Below, piece after piece: positions 1 to 8,013 of a stretch of 64,000 nucleotides of DNA (positions are counted from its first letter, which is position 1; every line of letters starts with the position of its first letter). Position numbers and translations under genes: made by a program. The notes under the pieces are model-generated. The model saw nothing but the letters and a program-made list of their open reading frames with translations. It did no database searches and was not told the DNA's origin. The stretch is taken from contig NZ_SZPZ01000001.1 of NCBI RefSeq assembly GCF_005233875.1, positions 2,170,001 to 2,234,000 of the forward strand, in the 5' to 3' direction. The stretch is from Kribbella jiaozuonensis (GTDB lineage: Bacteria > Actinomycetota > Actinomycetes > Propionibacteriales > Kribbellaceae).

Positions 1-54
1 CGACGCGAGGAGCCCACTCCCGCGCCCCAGGACCAGAACCACCAGCACGCCTGA
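1..54 (+). CDS. 3' end of an upstream protein (partial)
   Basis: Frame 1 is open from the window edge to a TGA at 52-54 and encodes a hydrophilic Pro/Gln/His-rich tail ending NHQHA. In many actinobacteria a CorC/HlyC-type (CNNM/CBS) membrane protein lies just upstream of the deaminase-like gene and era, and such proteins often have variable charged tails. That assignment rests on synteny only; nothing in these 17 residues identifies a family. Confidence 0.4.
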   Translation, partial: RREEPTPAPQDQNHQHA

Positions 55-97
55 CCCAGGAGCCCACCCGCTCCCCATCATCGTCTTTGGAGTTTTG

Positions 98-430
98 TTG
101 TCAGATCTCTCGGCCGAGGACGCCAAACTCGTCACGCTCGCCCGCGCTGCCCGGGCCCGGACCCGGGCCACTGAAGGGGCCGCCGTCCGCGACTCCGACG
201 GACGCACGTACGCCGCCTGCACCGTCGCGCTCGACACCGTCGAGCTGACCGCACTGCAGCTGGCCGTGGCGATGGCGCTCGCGTCCGGGGTGAAGGGTCT
301 GGAGGCGGCCGCGGTCGTCACCGACGCCGGGTCCGTCGATGTCGGGGTCGTCCGTCATTTCGCCGGCGCCAACATTCCCGTGGTACATGCCAATGGCACC
401 GGAGAGGCCCGCGATGTCGTCCACACCTGA
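98..430 (+). CDS. Cytidine deaminase-like protein without catalytic zinc motifs
   Basis: This 110-aa protein has the size and alpha/beta pattern of the small deaminase-like proteins found next to era in actinobacteria. The zinc-binding HAE and PCxxC motifs of cytidine deaminase are absent: the positions expected to hold them read through ordinary residues (TVELTALQ; no Cys pair anywhere). An enzymatic role in pyrimidine salvage is therefore unlikely, and a structural or regulatory role is possible. A TTG start at 98 is preferred over TTG at 95 because GGAG at 89-92 is then 5 bases away. The 3' end overlaps era by 17 bases, suggesting translational coupling. Confidence 0.75.
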   Translation: MSDLSAEDAKLVTLARAARARTRATEGAAVRDSDGRTYAACTVALDTVELTALQLAVAMALASGVKGLEAAAVVTDAGSVDVGVVRHFAGANIPVVHANGTGEARDVVHT

Positions 431-1343
431 GGAATTCAAGGCAGGGTTCGCCTGCTTCGTGGGTCGGCCCAACGCCGGCAAGTCCACGCTGACCAACGCG
501 CTGGTGGGTCAGAAGATCGTCATCACCTCGTCGAAGCCGCAGACCACGCGCCACGCCGTCCGCGGGATCGTGCACCGGCCGGACGCGCAGCTGATCCTGG
601 TCGACACCCCGGGGCTGCACAAGCCGCGCACGCTGCTCGGCGAGCGGCTGAACGACCTGGTGAAGACCACCTGGGCCGAGGTCGACGTGATCGCGGTCTG
701 CCTGCCGGCCAGCGACAAGATCGGCCCCGGCGACCGGTTCCTGGTCAGCGAGGCGGCGAAGGTCGCGAAGACCCCGAAGGTTGCCCTTGCCACCAAGGCT
801 GACCTGGTCGAGCCGGACCGGATGGTCGAACACCTGGCCGAGATCCAGGCTCTGGGGGAGTCCGCCGGGATCGAGTGGGCCGCGATCGTGCCGGTGTCCG
901 CGACCTCCGGCTACCAGGTCGACGTGGTCGCCGACGAGCTCGTGAAGCTGCTGCCGAACGGATTCCCGTTGTACCCGGACGGCGACATCACCGACGAACC
1001 CGAGGAGACGCTCGTCGCGGAGCTGATCCGCGAGGCCGCGCTGGAAGGTGTCCGGGACGAGCTGCCGCACTCGATCGCGGTCACGATCGACGAGATGAAC
1101 CTGCGCGAGGACCGTCCCGAGGACAAGCCGCTGCTGGACATCTACGCGAACATCTTCCTCGAGCGGGAGAGCCAGAAGGGCATCGTGATCGGCCACAAGG
1201 GCGCCCGGCTGCGTGAGGTCGGCGCGGCGGCCCGGAAGCAGATCGAGGCGTTGCTCGGTACGCCGGTGTACCTCGACCTGCACGTGAAGATCGCCAAAAA
1301 CTGGCAGACAGACGCGAAGAACCTGCGCAAACTGGGATTCTGA
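414..1343 (+). CDS. era: GTPase Era
   Basis: Ribosome-assembly GTPase of 309 aa that binds the 3' end of 16S rRNA. The GTPase domain shows the P-loop GRPNAGKST (residues 17-25), switch I PQTTRH (42-47), DTPG (64-67) and TKAD near 125 in place of the more usual NKxD. The C-terminal KH domain has the RNA-binding loop VIGHKG near residue 263. The start ATG at 414 is preceded by GGAGAG at 401-406; the reading frame is open farther upstream but the extra residues are not Era-like. It overlaps the deaminase-like gene upstream and shares one base with the GNAT gene downstream, so all three are probably one transcript. Confidence 0.97.
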   Translation: MSSTPEEFKAGFACFVGRPNAGKSTLTNALVGQKIVITSSKPQTTRHAVRGIVHRPDAQLILVDTPGLHKPRTLLGERLNDLVKTTWAEVDVIAVCLPASDKIGPGDRFLVSEAAKVAKTPKVALATKADLVEPDRMVEHLAEIQALGESAGIEWAAIVPVSATSGYQVDVVADELVKLLPNGFPLYPDGDITDEPEETLVAELIREAALEGVRDELPHSIAVTIDEMNLREDRPEDKPLLDIYANIFLERESQKGIVIGHKGARLREVGAAARKQIEALLGTPVYLDLHVKIAKNWQTDAKNLRKLGF

Positions 1344-2011
1344 TGAATCTGCAGAATCCCGTGTACGCCGCCCTCACCGGCCGGCACGCCAACGTCGCCG
1401 AGGTCCGCGGCAACGCCCGCCGCTACCCGTCGGCCGTTGCGCCGTTCCTCGCCCTGCCCGACGAGCCGACCGAGCAGGACTGGGCCGACGCGGTCGCGCT
1501 GCTCGGCCCGGGTACGACGGGCGCCCTGATGCGGCCGGGCCTGCCGATCCCCGACGTACTGAAGGTGGACCTGGCGATCCCGCTGGTCCAGTTCGTCGCC
1601 CCCGCGTCGCTGCCTGCCCCTGATCCCGAGACGGTGGTCCTCGGCGTCGACGACGTACCCGAGATGCTCAGCCTGGTAGCCCTCACCGACCCCGGCCCGT
1701 TCCGCAGCCGCACGATCGAGCTGGGCACCTACCTGGGCATCCGCCGCAACGGCGAGCTGATCGCCATGGCCGGCACCCGCTTCGCGCTACCGGACCACAC
1801 CGAGATCAGCGCCGTCTGCACCCACCCGGATTACCAGGGCCAAGGCCTGGCCACCCGCCTCATCCGTGCGGTCGCCGCCCAGATCACGGCGACCGGCCGC
1901 ACCCCGTTTCTGCACACCGGCGGCGCCAACACCAACGCCATCCGCCTGTACAAATCGTTGGGTTTCACGCTCTCCAACGAGATGAAGGTCACAGTGGTCC
2001 AGGCGGTCTAG
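1343..2011 (+). CDS. GNAT family N-acetyltransferase (FR47-like)
   Basis: This 222-aa protein has its acetyltransferase fold in the C-terminal half. It contains the strand ISAVCTHPDYQGQGLATRLI, which carries the acetyl-CoA pyrophosphate loop (Q/RxxGxG/A), and ends with the typical 'NTNAIRLYKSLGF' motif. This arrangement matches FR47-like proteins. The N-terminal ~100 residues are less conserved and probably hold the substrate site. Its ATG overlaps the era stop by one base (TGATG). The substrate cannot be read from the sequence. Confidence 0.85.
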   Translation: MNLQNPVYAALTGRHANVAEVRGNARRYPSAVAPFLALPDEPTEQDWADAVALLGPGTTGALMRPGLPIPDVLKVDLAIPLVQFVAPASLPAPDPETVVLGVDDVPEMLSLVALTDPGPFRSRTIELGTYLGIRRNGELIAMAGTRFALPDHTEISAVCTHPDYQGQGLATRLIRAVAAQITATGRTPFLHTGGANTNAIRLYKSLGFTLSNEMKVTVVQAV

Positions 2012-2127
2012 CCTGGAACCGTTGCAACAACGTGCAATCGCGGCGCGTTCGTCCCCCGCGCAGGTTATGCTCGCGCTCGATCTCGAGGCCCATCGAGGTT
2101 GTTCATGTCCTGAGGGGGACTCCCAGT

Positions 2128-3081
2128 ATGAAATTGCAGCGCTTCGCGCTCGCCCTGGCCGGGGTCGGCATGCTCGCCGGCACGGCTGCCGCTGTCCCTG
2201 CCACCGCGGCCGTCCGGTCAGAGCCGACGCCCGCGATCGCCCACGCGGCCAAGGGCAACCTGAAGACCACGCCGAACACCAAGCTCGCTTCCGGGGGATG
2301 CCTGCAGGATGTCGGCTTCAACACCCCGACGCCGGGGATCAACGACGCACTCGTCACGCCGGGCAAGCCGCCGCGTGGTGAGTTCTTCGCGGAGTTCCCG
2401 TTCGTCGGCACGCGGCTCAACACGACGTGGTACGGCGTGCAGACCGACACGCACTTCTACTACCACAGCCTGCTCGTGCAGAACGGCACGCTGTACCGCG
2501 GTGTCACCTACTTCGACACCGACAACGCACGGCCGACGTACGCGCGGATCGGCTCGGGCTGGACCAGCTTCACCCAGCTCGTGACCTCGAACTACGCCAT
2601 CACCGCGCCGAACCGCTCGTACCTGTACGGGCTGAGCACCAACGGCAGCCTGTACCGCTACGCGGCGTCGGGCGCCACCTTCCGGGCACTCGGCCACTTC
2701 GCCGGCTTCAAGGGCTTCAAGGCGATGACCGTGATCTCCGAGACCCCGACCTACGACACGCTGCTGATGACCACCAAGGCTGGCGCGCTGTGGACGGTCC
2801 GGATCCCGGCCGCGGCCTCGACCAAGCCGGTCCTGAAGCTGGTCCGGAGCACGGGCTTCGCGGCGTACGAGTCGCTGGCCGCCAGGGAGTGCGGGGTCAA
2901 GGGCGGCACGCTGGTGACCGGCTTCGACAACGAGACCGACTCGGCGTACCAGTACGCGATGAGCAAGTTCAACGGCTCGGCGACGGCTGTCACGTCCTAC
3001 GGCCGGGTCACCGGCGGCACCATCGCGGGTACCGGCATCTTCTCGATCACCGGCCACTGGAACCAGCTCGTCGGCGAGTGA
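2128..3081 (+). CDS. Secreted protein of unknown function, beta-propeller-like repeats
   Basis: A 317-aa exported protein. The N-terminus has a basic start, a hydrophobic stretch and a signal-peptidase-I-type AxA region near residue 28, so the mature chain is extracellular. The mature part repeats short blade-like units of the form LYxGxxxxx and SLYRYxxxG with many Trp, Tyr and Gly residues, reminiscent of tachylectin-type beta-propellers, but I cannot assign the family with certainty. Start ATG 2128 has a strong GAGGGGG site at 2112-2118. It appears to have its own transcript ending at the strong hairpin just downstream. Confidence 0.7.
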   Translation: MKLQRFALALAGVGMLAGTAAAVPATAAVRSEPTPAIAHAAKGNLKTTPNTKLASGGCLQDVGFNTPTPGINDALVTPGKPPRGEFFAEFPFVGTRLNTTWYGVQTDTHFYYHSLLVQNGTLYRGVTYFDTDNARPTYARIGSGWTSFTQLVTSNYAITAPNRSYLYGLSTNGSLYRYAASGATFRALGHFAGFKGFKAMTVISETPTYDTLLMTTKAGALWTVRIPAAASTKPVLKLVRSTGFAAYESLAARECGVKGGTLVTGFDNETDSAYQYAMSKFNGSATAVTSYGRVTGGTIAGTGIFSITGHWNQLVGE

Positions 3082-3098
3082 TCTGTTAGCAATAGAAG

Positions 3099-3129
3099 CC
3101 GGGGGCGCCGCTGGTTGCGGCGCCCCCGG
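3099..3129. terminator. Strong bidirectional terminator-like hairpin
   Basis: A perfect 12-bp stem, CCGGGGGCGCCG (3099-3110) and its complement (3118-3129), closes a 7-base loop. It lies exactly between the convergent secreted-protein gene (ends 3081) and the double-GNAT gene (ends 3137). The following T content is modest on both sides, which is usual for actinobacterial terminators. Confidence 0.85.
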
Positions 3130-3136
3130 TCTGTTG

Positions 3137-4141
3137 TCAGATCTTCTTCTGGTACGCGAGGATGCGCGCCACGATCTTGTAGTTGAGCTGCTCGTTGATG
3201 CTGATCATGTGGTTGTTGGACTCCGCGTTCCAGGTGTCCACCTGGGTCAGAGCGGGCTCGGCCTCGCGGAGCCAGAGCAGCATCGCGGACTTGACCAGGG
3301 CGCCGAGTCGGTGGCCGCGGTGGGCCCGGTCCACGGCGGTGTCGTGCTGTTCGCCGAGGTGGGGACGCTCGCGCTCGACGGAGATGACCGTGTGGCCGGC
3401 AAGGGCGCCGGTGGACTTCTCTCGGGCGATCACGCGGTACACGGTGTGCTCGCTCTTCGACTGCGCCTCTTCGTACGCCCGCAGTCGCCCGGGGCTGTAG
3501 ACGTCGTCCTCCATGTCGAGGTCGTCCTTCGGGGCGTCGTTGATGGAGGCGGTCAGCGTGACCATGTCCTCCAGCAACTCCTCCGGCAGCGGCCCGGTCA
3601 GCTTGGTCAGCTCGTACGCCGTGGACGCGGCGACCGCGTCGTCGTACAGCCGCTGCACCACATCCCAGTCCAGCCCGGTCAGGTCCTGCCGACGGTTGAC
3701 CTCGATCGCCTTCTGGACGAACCCGTGCCGGCGGGCGAACGCATCCGCCTTCGGCAGGTCGATGCAGCCGTAGCCGACCGTGTCCCGTCCGAGCTCGCGG
3801 GCGAATCCCTCGGCGTACTCGACCAACGCCGACCCGACACCACGTCCACGATGATCGGGATGGACGTCCACGTCGATCCAGATCTGGTTCGTGTTGTCGT
3901 ACGTGTTGACGCCCACGGCCAGCAGCCCGACCGCGGTCCCGTCGGCCTCCCGTGCGAGATAGGCGTACTCGGGCTCCATGTCCCACCCGTAGCGGAGCAT
4001 GTTGGCATACCCACGCACCGTCGGCTCCACCATCTCCGGGCAGTCGAGCTTGAGGCCCGCGCTCTTGATGGCAACGGCTTCGGCGCACCCGGCTTCGTCG
4101 TCGGGGGACAGTTTTGTGATCTCCACAGGCACAGCGTCCAC
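3137..4141 (-). CDS. Tandem-GNAT acetyltransferase
   Basis: This 334-aa protein holds two GNAT modules. The first contains VHPDHRGRGVGSALVEYA (the acetyl-CoA loop) at about residues 95-112 and the 'KADAFARRHGF' element. The second shows DRAHRGHRLGALVKSAML around residue 270 and 'WNAESNNHMISINEQLNY' near 305. Double GNATs of this layout occur in actinobacteria and include MshD (mycothiol synthase), but the sequence is not close enough to claim MshD. It is convergent with the secreted protein and follows the SDR gene by 26 bases on the same strand. Confidence 0.85.
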   Translation of the reverse strand: MDAVPVEITKLSPDDEAGCAEAVAIKSAGLKLDCPEMVEPTVRGYANMLRYGWDMEPEYAYLAREADGTAVGLLAVGVNTYDNTNQIWIDVDVHPDHRGRGVGSALVEYAEGFARELGRDTVGYGCIDLPKADAFARRHGFVQKAIEVNRRQDLTGLDWDVVQRLYDDAVAASTAYELTKLTGPLPEELLEDMVTLTASINDAPKDDLDMEDDVYSPGRLRAYEEAQSKSEHTVYRVIAREKSTGALAGHTVISVERERPHLGEQHDTAVDRAHRGHRLGALVKSAMLLWLREAEPALTQVDTWNAESNNHMISINEQLNYKIVARILAYQKKI

Positions 4142-4167
4142 CGAGCGACCGGTTTACCGCGACTGGT

Positions 4168-5151
4168 TTATCCGCGGTCGAGAAGTTCCTCGCTGAGCTT
4201 CCACAGCCGCCGCGCGTTCTCCGGGTCGATCGCATACGGCAGTACGCCGAACGCGCCCGGCGTCACGGCCAGCACCTCGGTGTCCGGTACGTCGGACCCG
4301 TGCACCACTGCGATGTCGACGTCCTCGCAGTACACCCCGCCGTACCCGTCGAGCTGTGGGCTGACCGCGCACCACACCTGCGTCGCCGCACCTTGCTCGG
4401 CCGTCTTCAGTCCGCGCTCCGGATCGATGATCGGCTCGTAGTTCTCGTCCAGGAACCCGCCCTCGCGCAACGTCTCGCGGTTCGAGTACCGGGTCAGATG
4501 CGTGATGATGCTGCCCGGATGTACGGCGAACGCACGGATGCCGTTGGCCCGCTCCCGCTCGTCCAGCTCGACGGCGAACAACACGTTCGCGGTCTTCGAC
4601 TGCCCGTACGCCGGATAGGGCGCGTACTCGCGATGCTCGAAGTTCGGGTCGTCGAAATCGACCGCGCTGTACCGATGCCCGCGCGACGACACCGCCACCA
4701 CCCGCGCACCGCCGGCCTGCCGCAATGCCGGCAGCAGTCGGGTCGTCAGCTGGAAATGCCCGAGGTGATTCGTCGCGAACTGCGACTCGTATCCGCGGGC
4801 GTCCCGGGTCAGCGGGTTCGCCATGATCCCCGCACTGTTCACCAGGATGTGCAGCGCCCGCCCACTCGCCAGAAAACGCTCGGCGAACGCATCGATGCTC
4901 GCCGGATCGAGCAGGTCCAACTCGTCGACGACAACCCCGTCGATATCCGCCAACTCACCGGCCGCCCGCGCAACATCACGCGCCGGCACGATCACGTCGG
5001 CACCCGCGGACCGGAACGCGCGGACAGTCTCCTTGCCCAGCCCCGAGTACCCGCCGGTGACGATCGCGACCTTGCCGTGCAGGTCGATGCCTTCCATCAC
5101 GTCGTACGTCGTCGACGCGGCGGTGAATCCAGATCCCATTGGTGTTTGCAT
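4168..5151 (-). CDS. Short-chain dehydrogenase/reductase
   Basis: NAD(P)-dependent oxidoreductase of 327 aa, classical or retinol-dehydrogenase-like SDR type. Seen in order: cofactor loop TGGYSGLG (about residues 32-39), NSAGIM after the fourth strand, a catalytic Ser in VVAVSSRG, and the YxxxK pair in YGQSK. The first ATG at 5151 is used here; a downstream ATG (MEGIDLHGK, 5097) lies nearer the Rossmann fold and is a real alternative. It diverges from an AraC regulator 73 bases away, the usual arrangement for a dedicated activator, so AraC control is likely. Confidence 0.92.
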   Translation of the reverse strand: MQTPMGSGFTAASTTYDVMEGIDLHGKVAIVTGGYSGLGKETVRAFRSAGADVIVPARDVARAAGELADIDGVVVDELDLLDPASIDAFAERFLASGRALHILVNSAGIMANPLTRDARGYESQFATNHLGHFQLTTRLLPALRQAGGARVVAVSSRGHRYSAVDFDDPNFEHREYAPYPAYGQSKTANVLFAVELDERERANGIRAFAVHPGSIITHLTRYSNRETLREGGFLDENYEPIIDPERGLKTAEQGAATQVWCAVSPQLDGYGGVYCEDVDIAVVHGSDVPDTEVLAVTPGAFGVLPYAIDPENARRLWKLSEELLDRG

Positions 5152-5165
5152 GCTTCAACGCTAGG

Positions 5166-5180
5166 GTCCGGGGCCCGGAC
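5166..5180. promoter_or_regulatory. Inverted repeat in the SDR/AraC divergent promoter
   Basis: GTCCGG-GGC-CCGGAC is a 6-bp inverted repeat around a 3-base centre in the 73-base gap between the divergent SDR and AraC genes. It is a candidate regulator site, but its GC-rich composition makes chance occurrence plausible. Confidence 0.35.
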
Positions 5181-5224
5181 GCAGAATGCTTGAGAGTGCC
5201 GATAACTTGCGCGATAGTACGGAT

Positions 5225-6199
5225 ATGGCTGACCCGCTGACCGACACGCTCGCGCTCACCGAGGCGCACTGCCACGTCTCGCGCGGCTTCGAGGCGATCG
5301 GGGAATGGGCGCTGCATTACCCGGCGACGAACCGGCTCAAGTTCACCGCGGCCGTCGAGGGCACGTGCTGGATCGACTTCGACGACGAGCTGGCGACGGG
5401 TCGGATCGAGCTGGAGCCGGGAGACGTCGTGCTGTTCGACGGCCGGCACGAGTTCGTGAAGGGCAACTCCGACGCCGTACCGGTCGAGGACGCCGTCGCC
5501 GCGTTCGGCGCCACCGACGGCCCGATCGCCCGCTTCGGCAACGGCACGCTCACCGGCGTCGGTCCGCGGGTCGTCGGCGTCGGCGGCCATGTCAGCCTGA
5601 ATCGCACCGGCGACGAACTGCTGATGCGCGCCCTTCCGCCGGTGATCCATCTCCGGGCCATCGACGAGCGGTCGGCGACCTTCCACTGGCTGCTGAACCG
5701 GTTGTTGCACGAGGCAACGACCTCCGAGCTCGGCGCGGGTCTGGCCGCCGACGACGTCGCGCACCTGCTCTTCCTCGAGGCCCTCCGTGCCTGCCTCGCG
5801 CAAGCAGACGATCTCCCGGTCGGTTGGCTGCGCGCGATCGCCGACGAGCGCATCGCGCCGGCCCTGCGCCTGATGCATGACCAGCCCGGCCGGGCGTGGC
5901 AGCTCGACGAGCTCGCCCGGGCCGCGGCGATGTCCCGTACGACGTTCGCCGAGCGCTTCCGCTCCGTGGCCGGCGTACCGCCGCTCACCTACCTGCTCAA
6001 CTGGCGGATGCGCCTCGCCGAGCGAGCGCTGCGCGACGACGATCAGTCGCTGTCCGCTCTCGCGCATTCGCTCGGCTACACGTCCGACAGTGCGTTCAGC
6101 AACGCCTTCAAACGCGTCAACGGCGTCGCACCCCGGCGCTACCGCGAGGCCGCCCGCGCGACCCGGGTGGCGCCCGAGGCAGAGGAAGCTACGGCTTAG
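5225..6199 (+). CDS. AraC family transcriptional regulator with cupin-type sensor domain
   Basis: 324-aa regulator. The N-terminal ~180 residues look like the AraC-binding cupin domain (ELEPGDVVLFDGRHEF). The C-terminal ~100 residues carry two helix-turn-helix motifs, WQLDELARAAAMSRTTFAERF and the second ALAHSLGYTSDSAFSNAFKR, followed by the family signature G.APRRYR. ATG 5225 is chosen as start; an upstream GTG/ATG frame to 5186 lacks a ribosome site. Divergence from the SDR gene suggests that gene is its target. The stop overlaps the convergent PPOX gene by 11 bases. Confidence 0.92.
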   Translation: MADPLTDTLALTEAHCHVSRGFEAIGEWALHYPATNRLKFTAAVEGTCWIDFDDELATGRIELEPGDVVLFDGRHEFVKGNSDAVPVEDAVAAFGATDGPIARFGNGTLTGVGPRVVGVGGHVSLNRTGDELLMRALPPVIHLRAIDERSATFHWLLNRLLHEATTSELGAGLAADDVAHLLFLEALRACLAQADDLPVGWLRAIADERIAPALRLMHDQPGRAWQLDELARAAAMSRTTFAERFRSVAGVPPLTYLLNWRMRLAERALRDDDQSLSALAHSLGYTSDSAFSNAFKRVNGVAPRRYREAARATRVAPEAEEATA

Positions 6200-6605
6200 G
6201 CATCCCGTACGCGTGGTCGACCGTCATCGAGAACATCAGCCGCTTGTCCTCGACCATCACCGCGCGGTACTCGTCCCAGTCCGGGTGCTCGCCGGACGCG
6301 GTCCGGTAGTAGTCGACCAGGTCCTCGACGACCGCGTCGTACGGATCGGCGGCGACCGGGCTGAGCTCGGCCTTCCCTTCCAGTACGACGTACGTCCGCC
6401 CGCGCGGCCCGTCGACGTACAGGCTGGCGCGTGGGTCGCGGCGCAGGTTCTTGGTCTTCGCGCGGCCGTCGGTGAGTGAGACGCGCACCCGGGTGCCGTC
6501 GAAGACGTAGGTGACGTTGGACAGCTGTGGCCGCCCGTCGCGCTTGATGGTGACCAGTACGCCGAGCCCATGCGTGCCGATCCGGTCGAGGAGGGATTCC
6601 GTCAT
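6189..6605 (-). CDS. PPOX-class (F420-dependent type) oxidoreductase
   Basis: 138-aa split-barrel flavin-fold protein similar to Rv1155-like enzymes that use F420 or FMN. Characteristic elements: GLGVLVTIKRDGRPQLSNV at the N-terminus, the phosphate-binding AKTKNLRRDPRASLYV segment around residues 49-64 and the C-terminal RLMFSMTVDHAYG. The substrate is unknown. It is monocistronic on the minus strand, convergent with araC, and has an inverted repeat 16 bases upstream of its ATG. Confidence 0.88.
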   Translation of the reverse strand: MTESLLDRIGTHGLGVLVTIKRDGRPQLSNVTYVFDGTRVRVSLTDGRAKTKNLRRDPRASLYVDGPRGRTYVVLEGKAELSPVAADPYDAVVEDLVDYYRTASGEHPDWDEYRAVMVEDKRLMFSMTVDHAYGMPKP

Positions 6606-6621
6606 ACCAACAGCTTAAAAT

Positions 6622-6637
6622 TTCAAGCGCCCTTGAA
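6622..6637. promoter_or_regulatory. Candidate operator TTCAAG-N4-CTTGAA upstream of PPOX gene
   Basis: A perfect 6-bp inverted repeat with a 4-base spacer, followed by the AT-rich AAATTTTAA toward the PPOX start. Half-sites of this kind are common for MarR-like dimeric regulators (inference). No MarR gene is adjacent, so the regulator would act from elsewhere. Confidence 0.45.
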
Positions 6638-6732
6638 GGCAAGGGCGGCCTCTAGAACGCGGGACCTGTGGATCGGCTGAGGAAAGGCTCCGGATCCTGG
6701 TCCGCCGGCCGCGACCTGGAAACCATCGGGGC

Positions 6733-8004
6733 ATGACCGAGATCAGCGAGCGGGCCGTCGTACGGCGGCTGAACGACCGGTTCGGGTTCGGGCCGGCGCC
6801 GGGTGACCTGGACGCCGGCGTCGACGCGACCGTACGGCGACTGCTGGGTCCGGCGAAGGATGCCGCGGTCCCGGTGCCGACCGGTTTGGAGCCGCCCGAG
6901 ACCGTGAAGAAGAAGGACCAGGACAAGGACGCGAAGAAGGCCGCCAACAAGCAGCGGGCCGCGCAGGAGCGGAAGCTGACGATCTGGTGGCTGGACCGGA
7001 TGGTGGTCAGCCGGACCGCAGGGGAGCGGCTGACCTGGTTTTGGCACGGGCACTTCGCGACCAGCAACCAGAAGGTCCGCAACACGGCCTGGATGCTGGC
7101 GCAGAACCAGACCCAGCGCACCCTCGCCCTCGGCCGGTTCGGCGACCTCGCGCAGGCGATGATCGTGGACACCGCGATGATCCGCTGGCTCGACGGGCAG
7201 AAGAACCGCAAGGGTTCGCCGAACGAGAACCTGGCTCGCGAGTTCATGGAGCTGTTCACGCTCGGCATCGGTCACTACCAAGAGGCTGATGTCGCGCAAG
7301 GCGCTCGCTGCCTGACCGGTTGGGTGTTGCGCAAGGACGCTGCGACCTTGCAGCGCAGGCGGTTCGACACCGGCAGCAAGACGGTGCTCGGCAGGACCGG
7401 CGACTTCGATGCGAAGGGATTCGCACGGCTCGCGCTTGCCCAGCCCGCGTCGGCCGGGTTCGTGATCGGCCGGCTGTGGTTCCGGCTGGTGTCCGCAACG
7501 CCGCCCGATGCGGCCACGGTCGCCCGGCTGACAACGGCGTACGGCGTCAACCGTGACATCAGATCGTTGCTGACGGCAATGGTTGCCGAGGGGGCGTTCA
7601 AGGACCCGGCGTCGAGTCTGGTGAAGGAGCCGGTGGAGTGGGCGGTCGGCCTGCTCCGCGCGCTGAAACTCCGGCCGAGCAAGCTGGAGGAGAAGGAGCA
7701 GAGCAAGCTGCTCGCCGGTCTGCGTGGCATGGGCCAGTTGCCGTACCGCCCGCCGAGCGTCGGCGGTTGGCCGGCCGGCGCGAGTTGGCTGACGACCTCG
7801 GCCGGTGTCACCCGGCTGCAACTCGCCCAGCAACTGGCGAAGAAGGCCGATCTCTCGGCCGTCAAGGACTCACAGGACGCCGCTGCTTTGCTCGGCGTCG
7901 ACGGCTGGTCCGACCGGACCAAGACCGCGTTGGCCGGTGTGAAGGACCCTGCGCAGCTGACCGCGGTCGCGGCCTGCGCCCCCGAGTACGTCGTAAGCGG
8001 ATAG
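6733..8004 (+). CDS. DUF1800 family protein
   Basis: 423-aa protein of the DUF1800 family, whose molecular function is not established. Hallmarks include LNRFGFG-type N-terminus (LNDRFGFGPAPGDLD), WWLDRMV, 'LTWFWHGHFATSNQKV', 'MLWFLDG'-like MIRWLDGQKN, and 'NENLAREFMELFTLGIGHYQEADV'. Residues about 55-76 are a Lys-rich charged insert (KKKDQDKDAKKAANKQ). It is followed after 9 bases by a DUF1501 gene; the two families co-occur very widely and are presumed to act together on exported substrates. Confidence 0.93.
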   Translation: MTEISERAVVRRLNDRFGFGPAPGDLDAGVDATVRRLLGPAKDAAVPVPTGLEPPETVKKKDQDKDAKKAANKQRAAQERKLTIWWLDRMVVSRTAGERLTWFWHGHFATSNQKVRNTAWMLAQNQTQRTLALGRFGDLAQAMIVDTAMIRWLDGQKNRKGSPNENLAREFMELFTLGIGHYQEADVAQGARCLTGWVLRKDAATLQRRRFDTGSKTVLGRTGDFDAKGFARLALAQPASAGFVIGRLWFRLVSATPPDAATVARLTTAYGVNRDIRSLLTAMVAEGAFKDPASSLVKEPVEWAVGLLRALKLRPSKLEEKEQSKLLAGLRGMGQLPYRPPSVGGWPAGASWLTTSAGVTRLQLAQQLAKKADLSAVKDSQDAAALLGVDGWSDRTKTALAGVKDPAQLTAVAACAPEYVVSG

Positions 8005-8013
8005 GCGGAGGAC

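Noticed and set aside
318..1283. Long open frame antisense to era
   Set aside because: Shadow of era; Arg/Asp/Val-rich with no ribosome site or recognisable domain.
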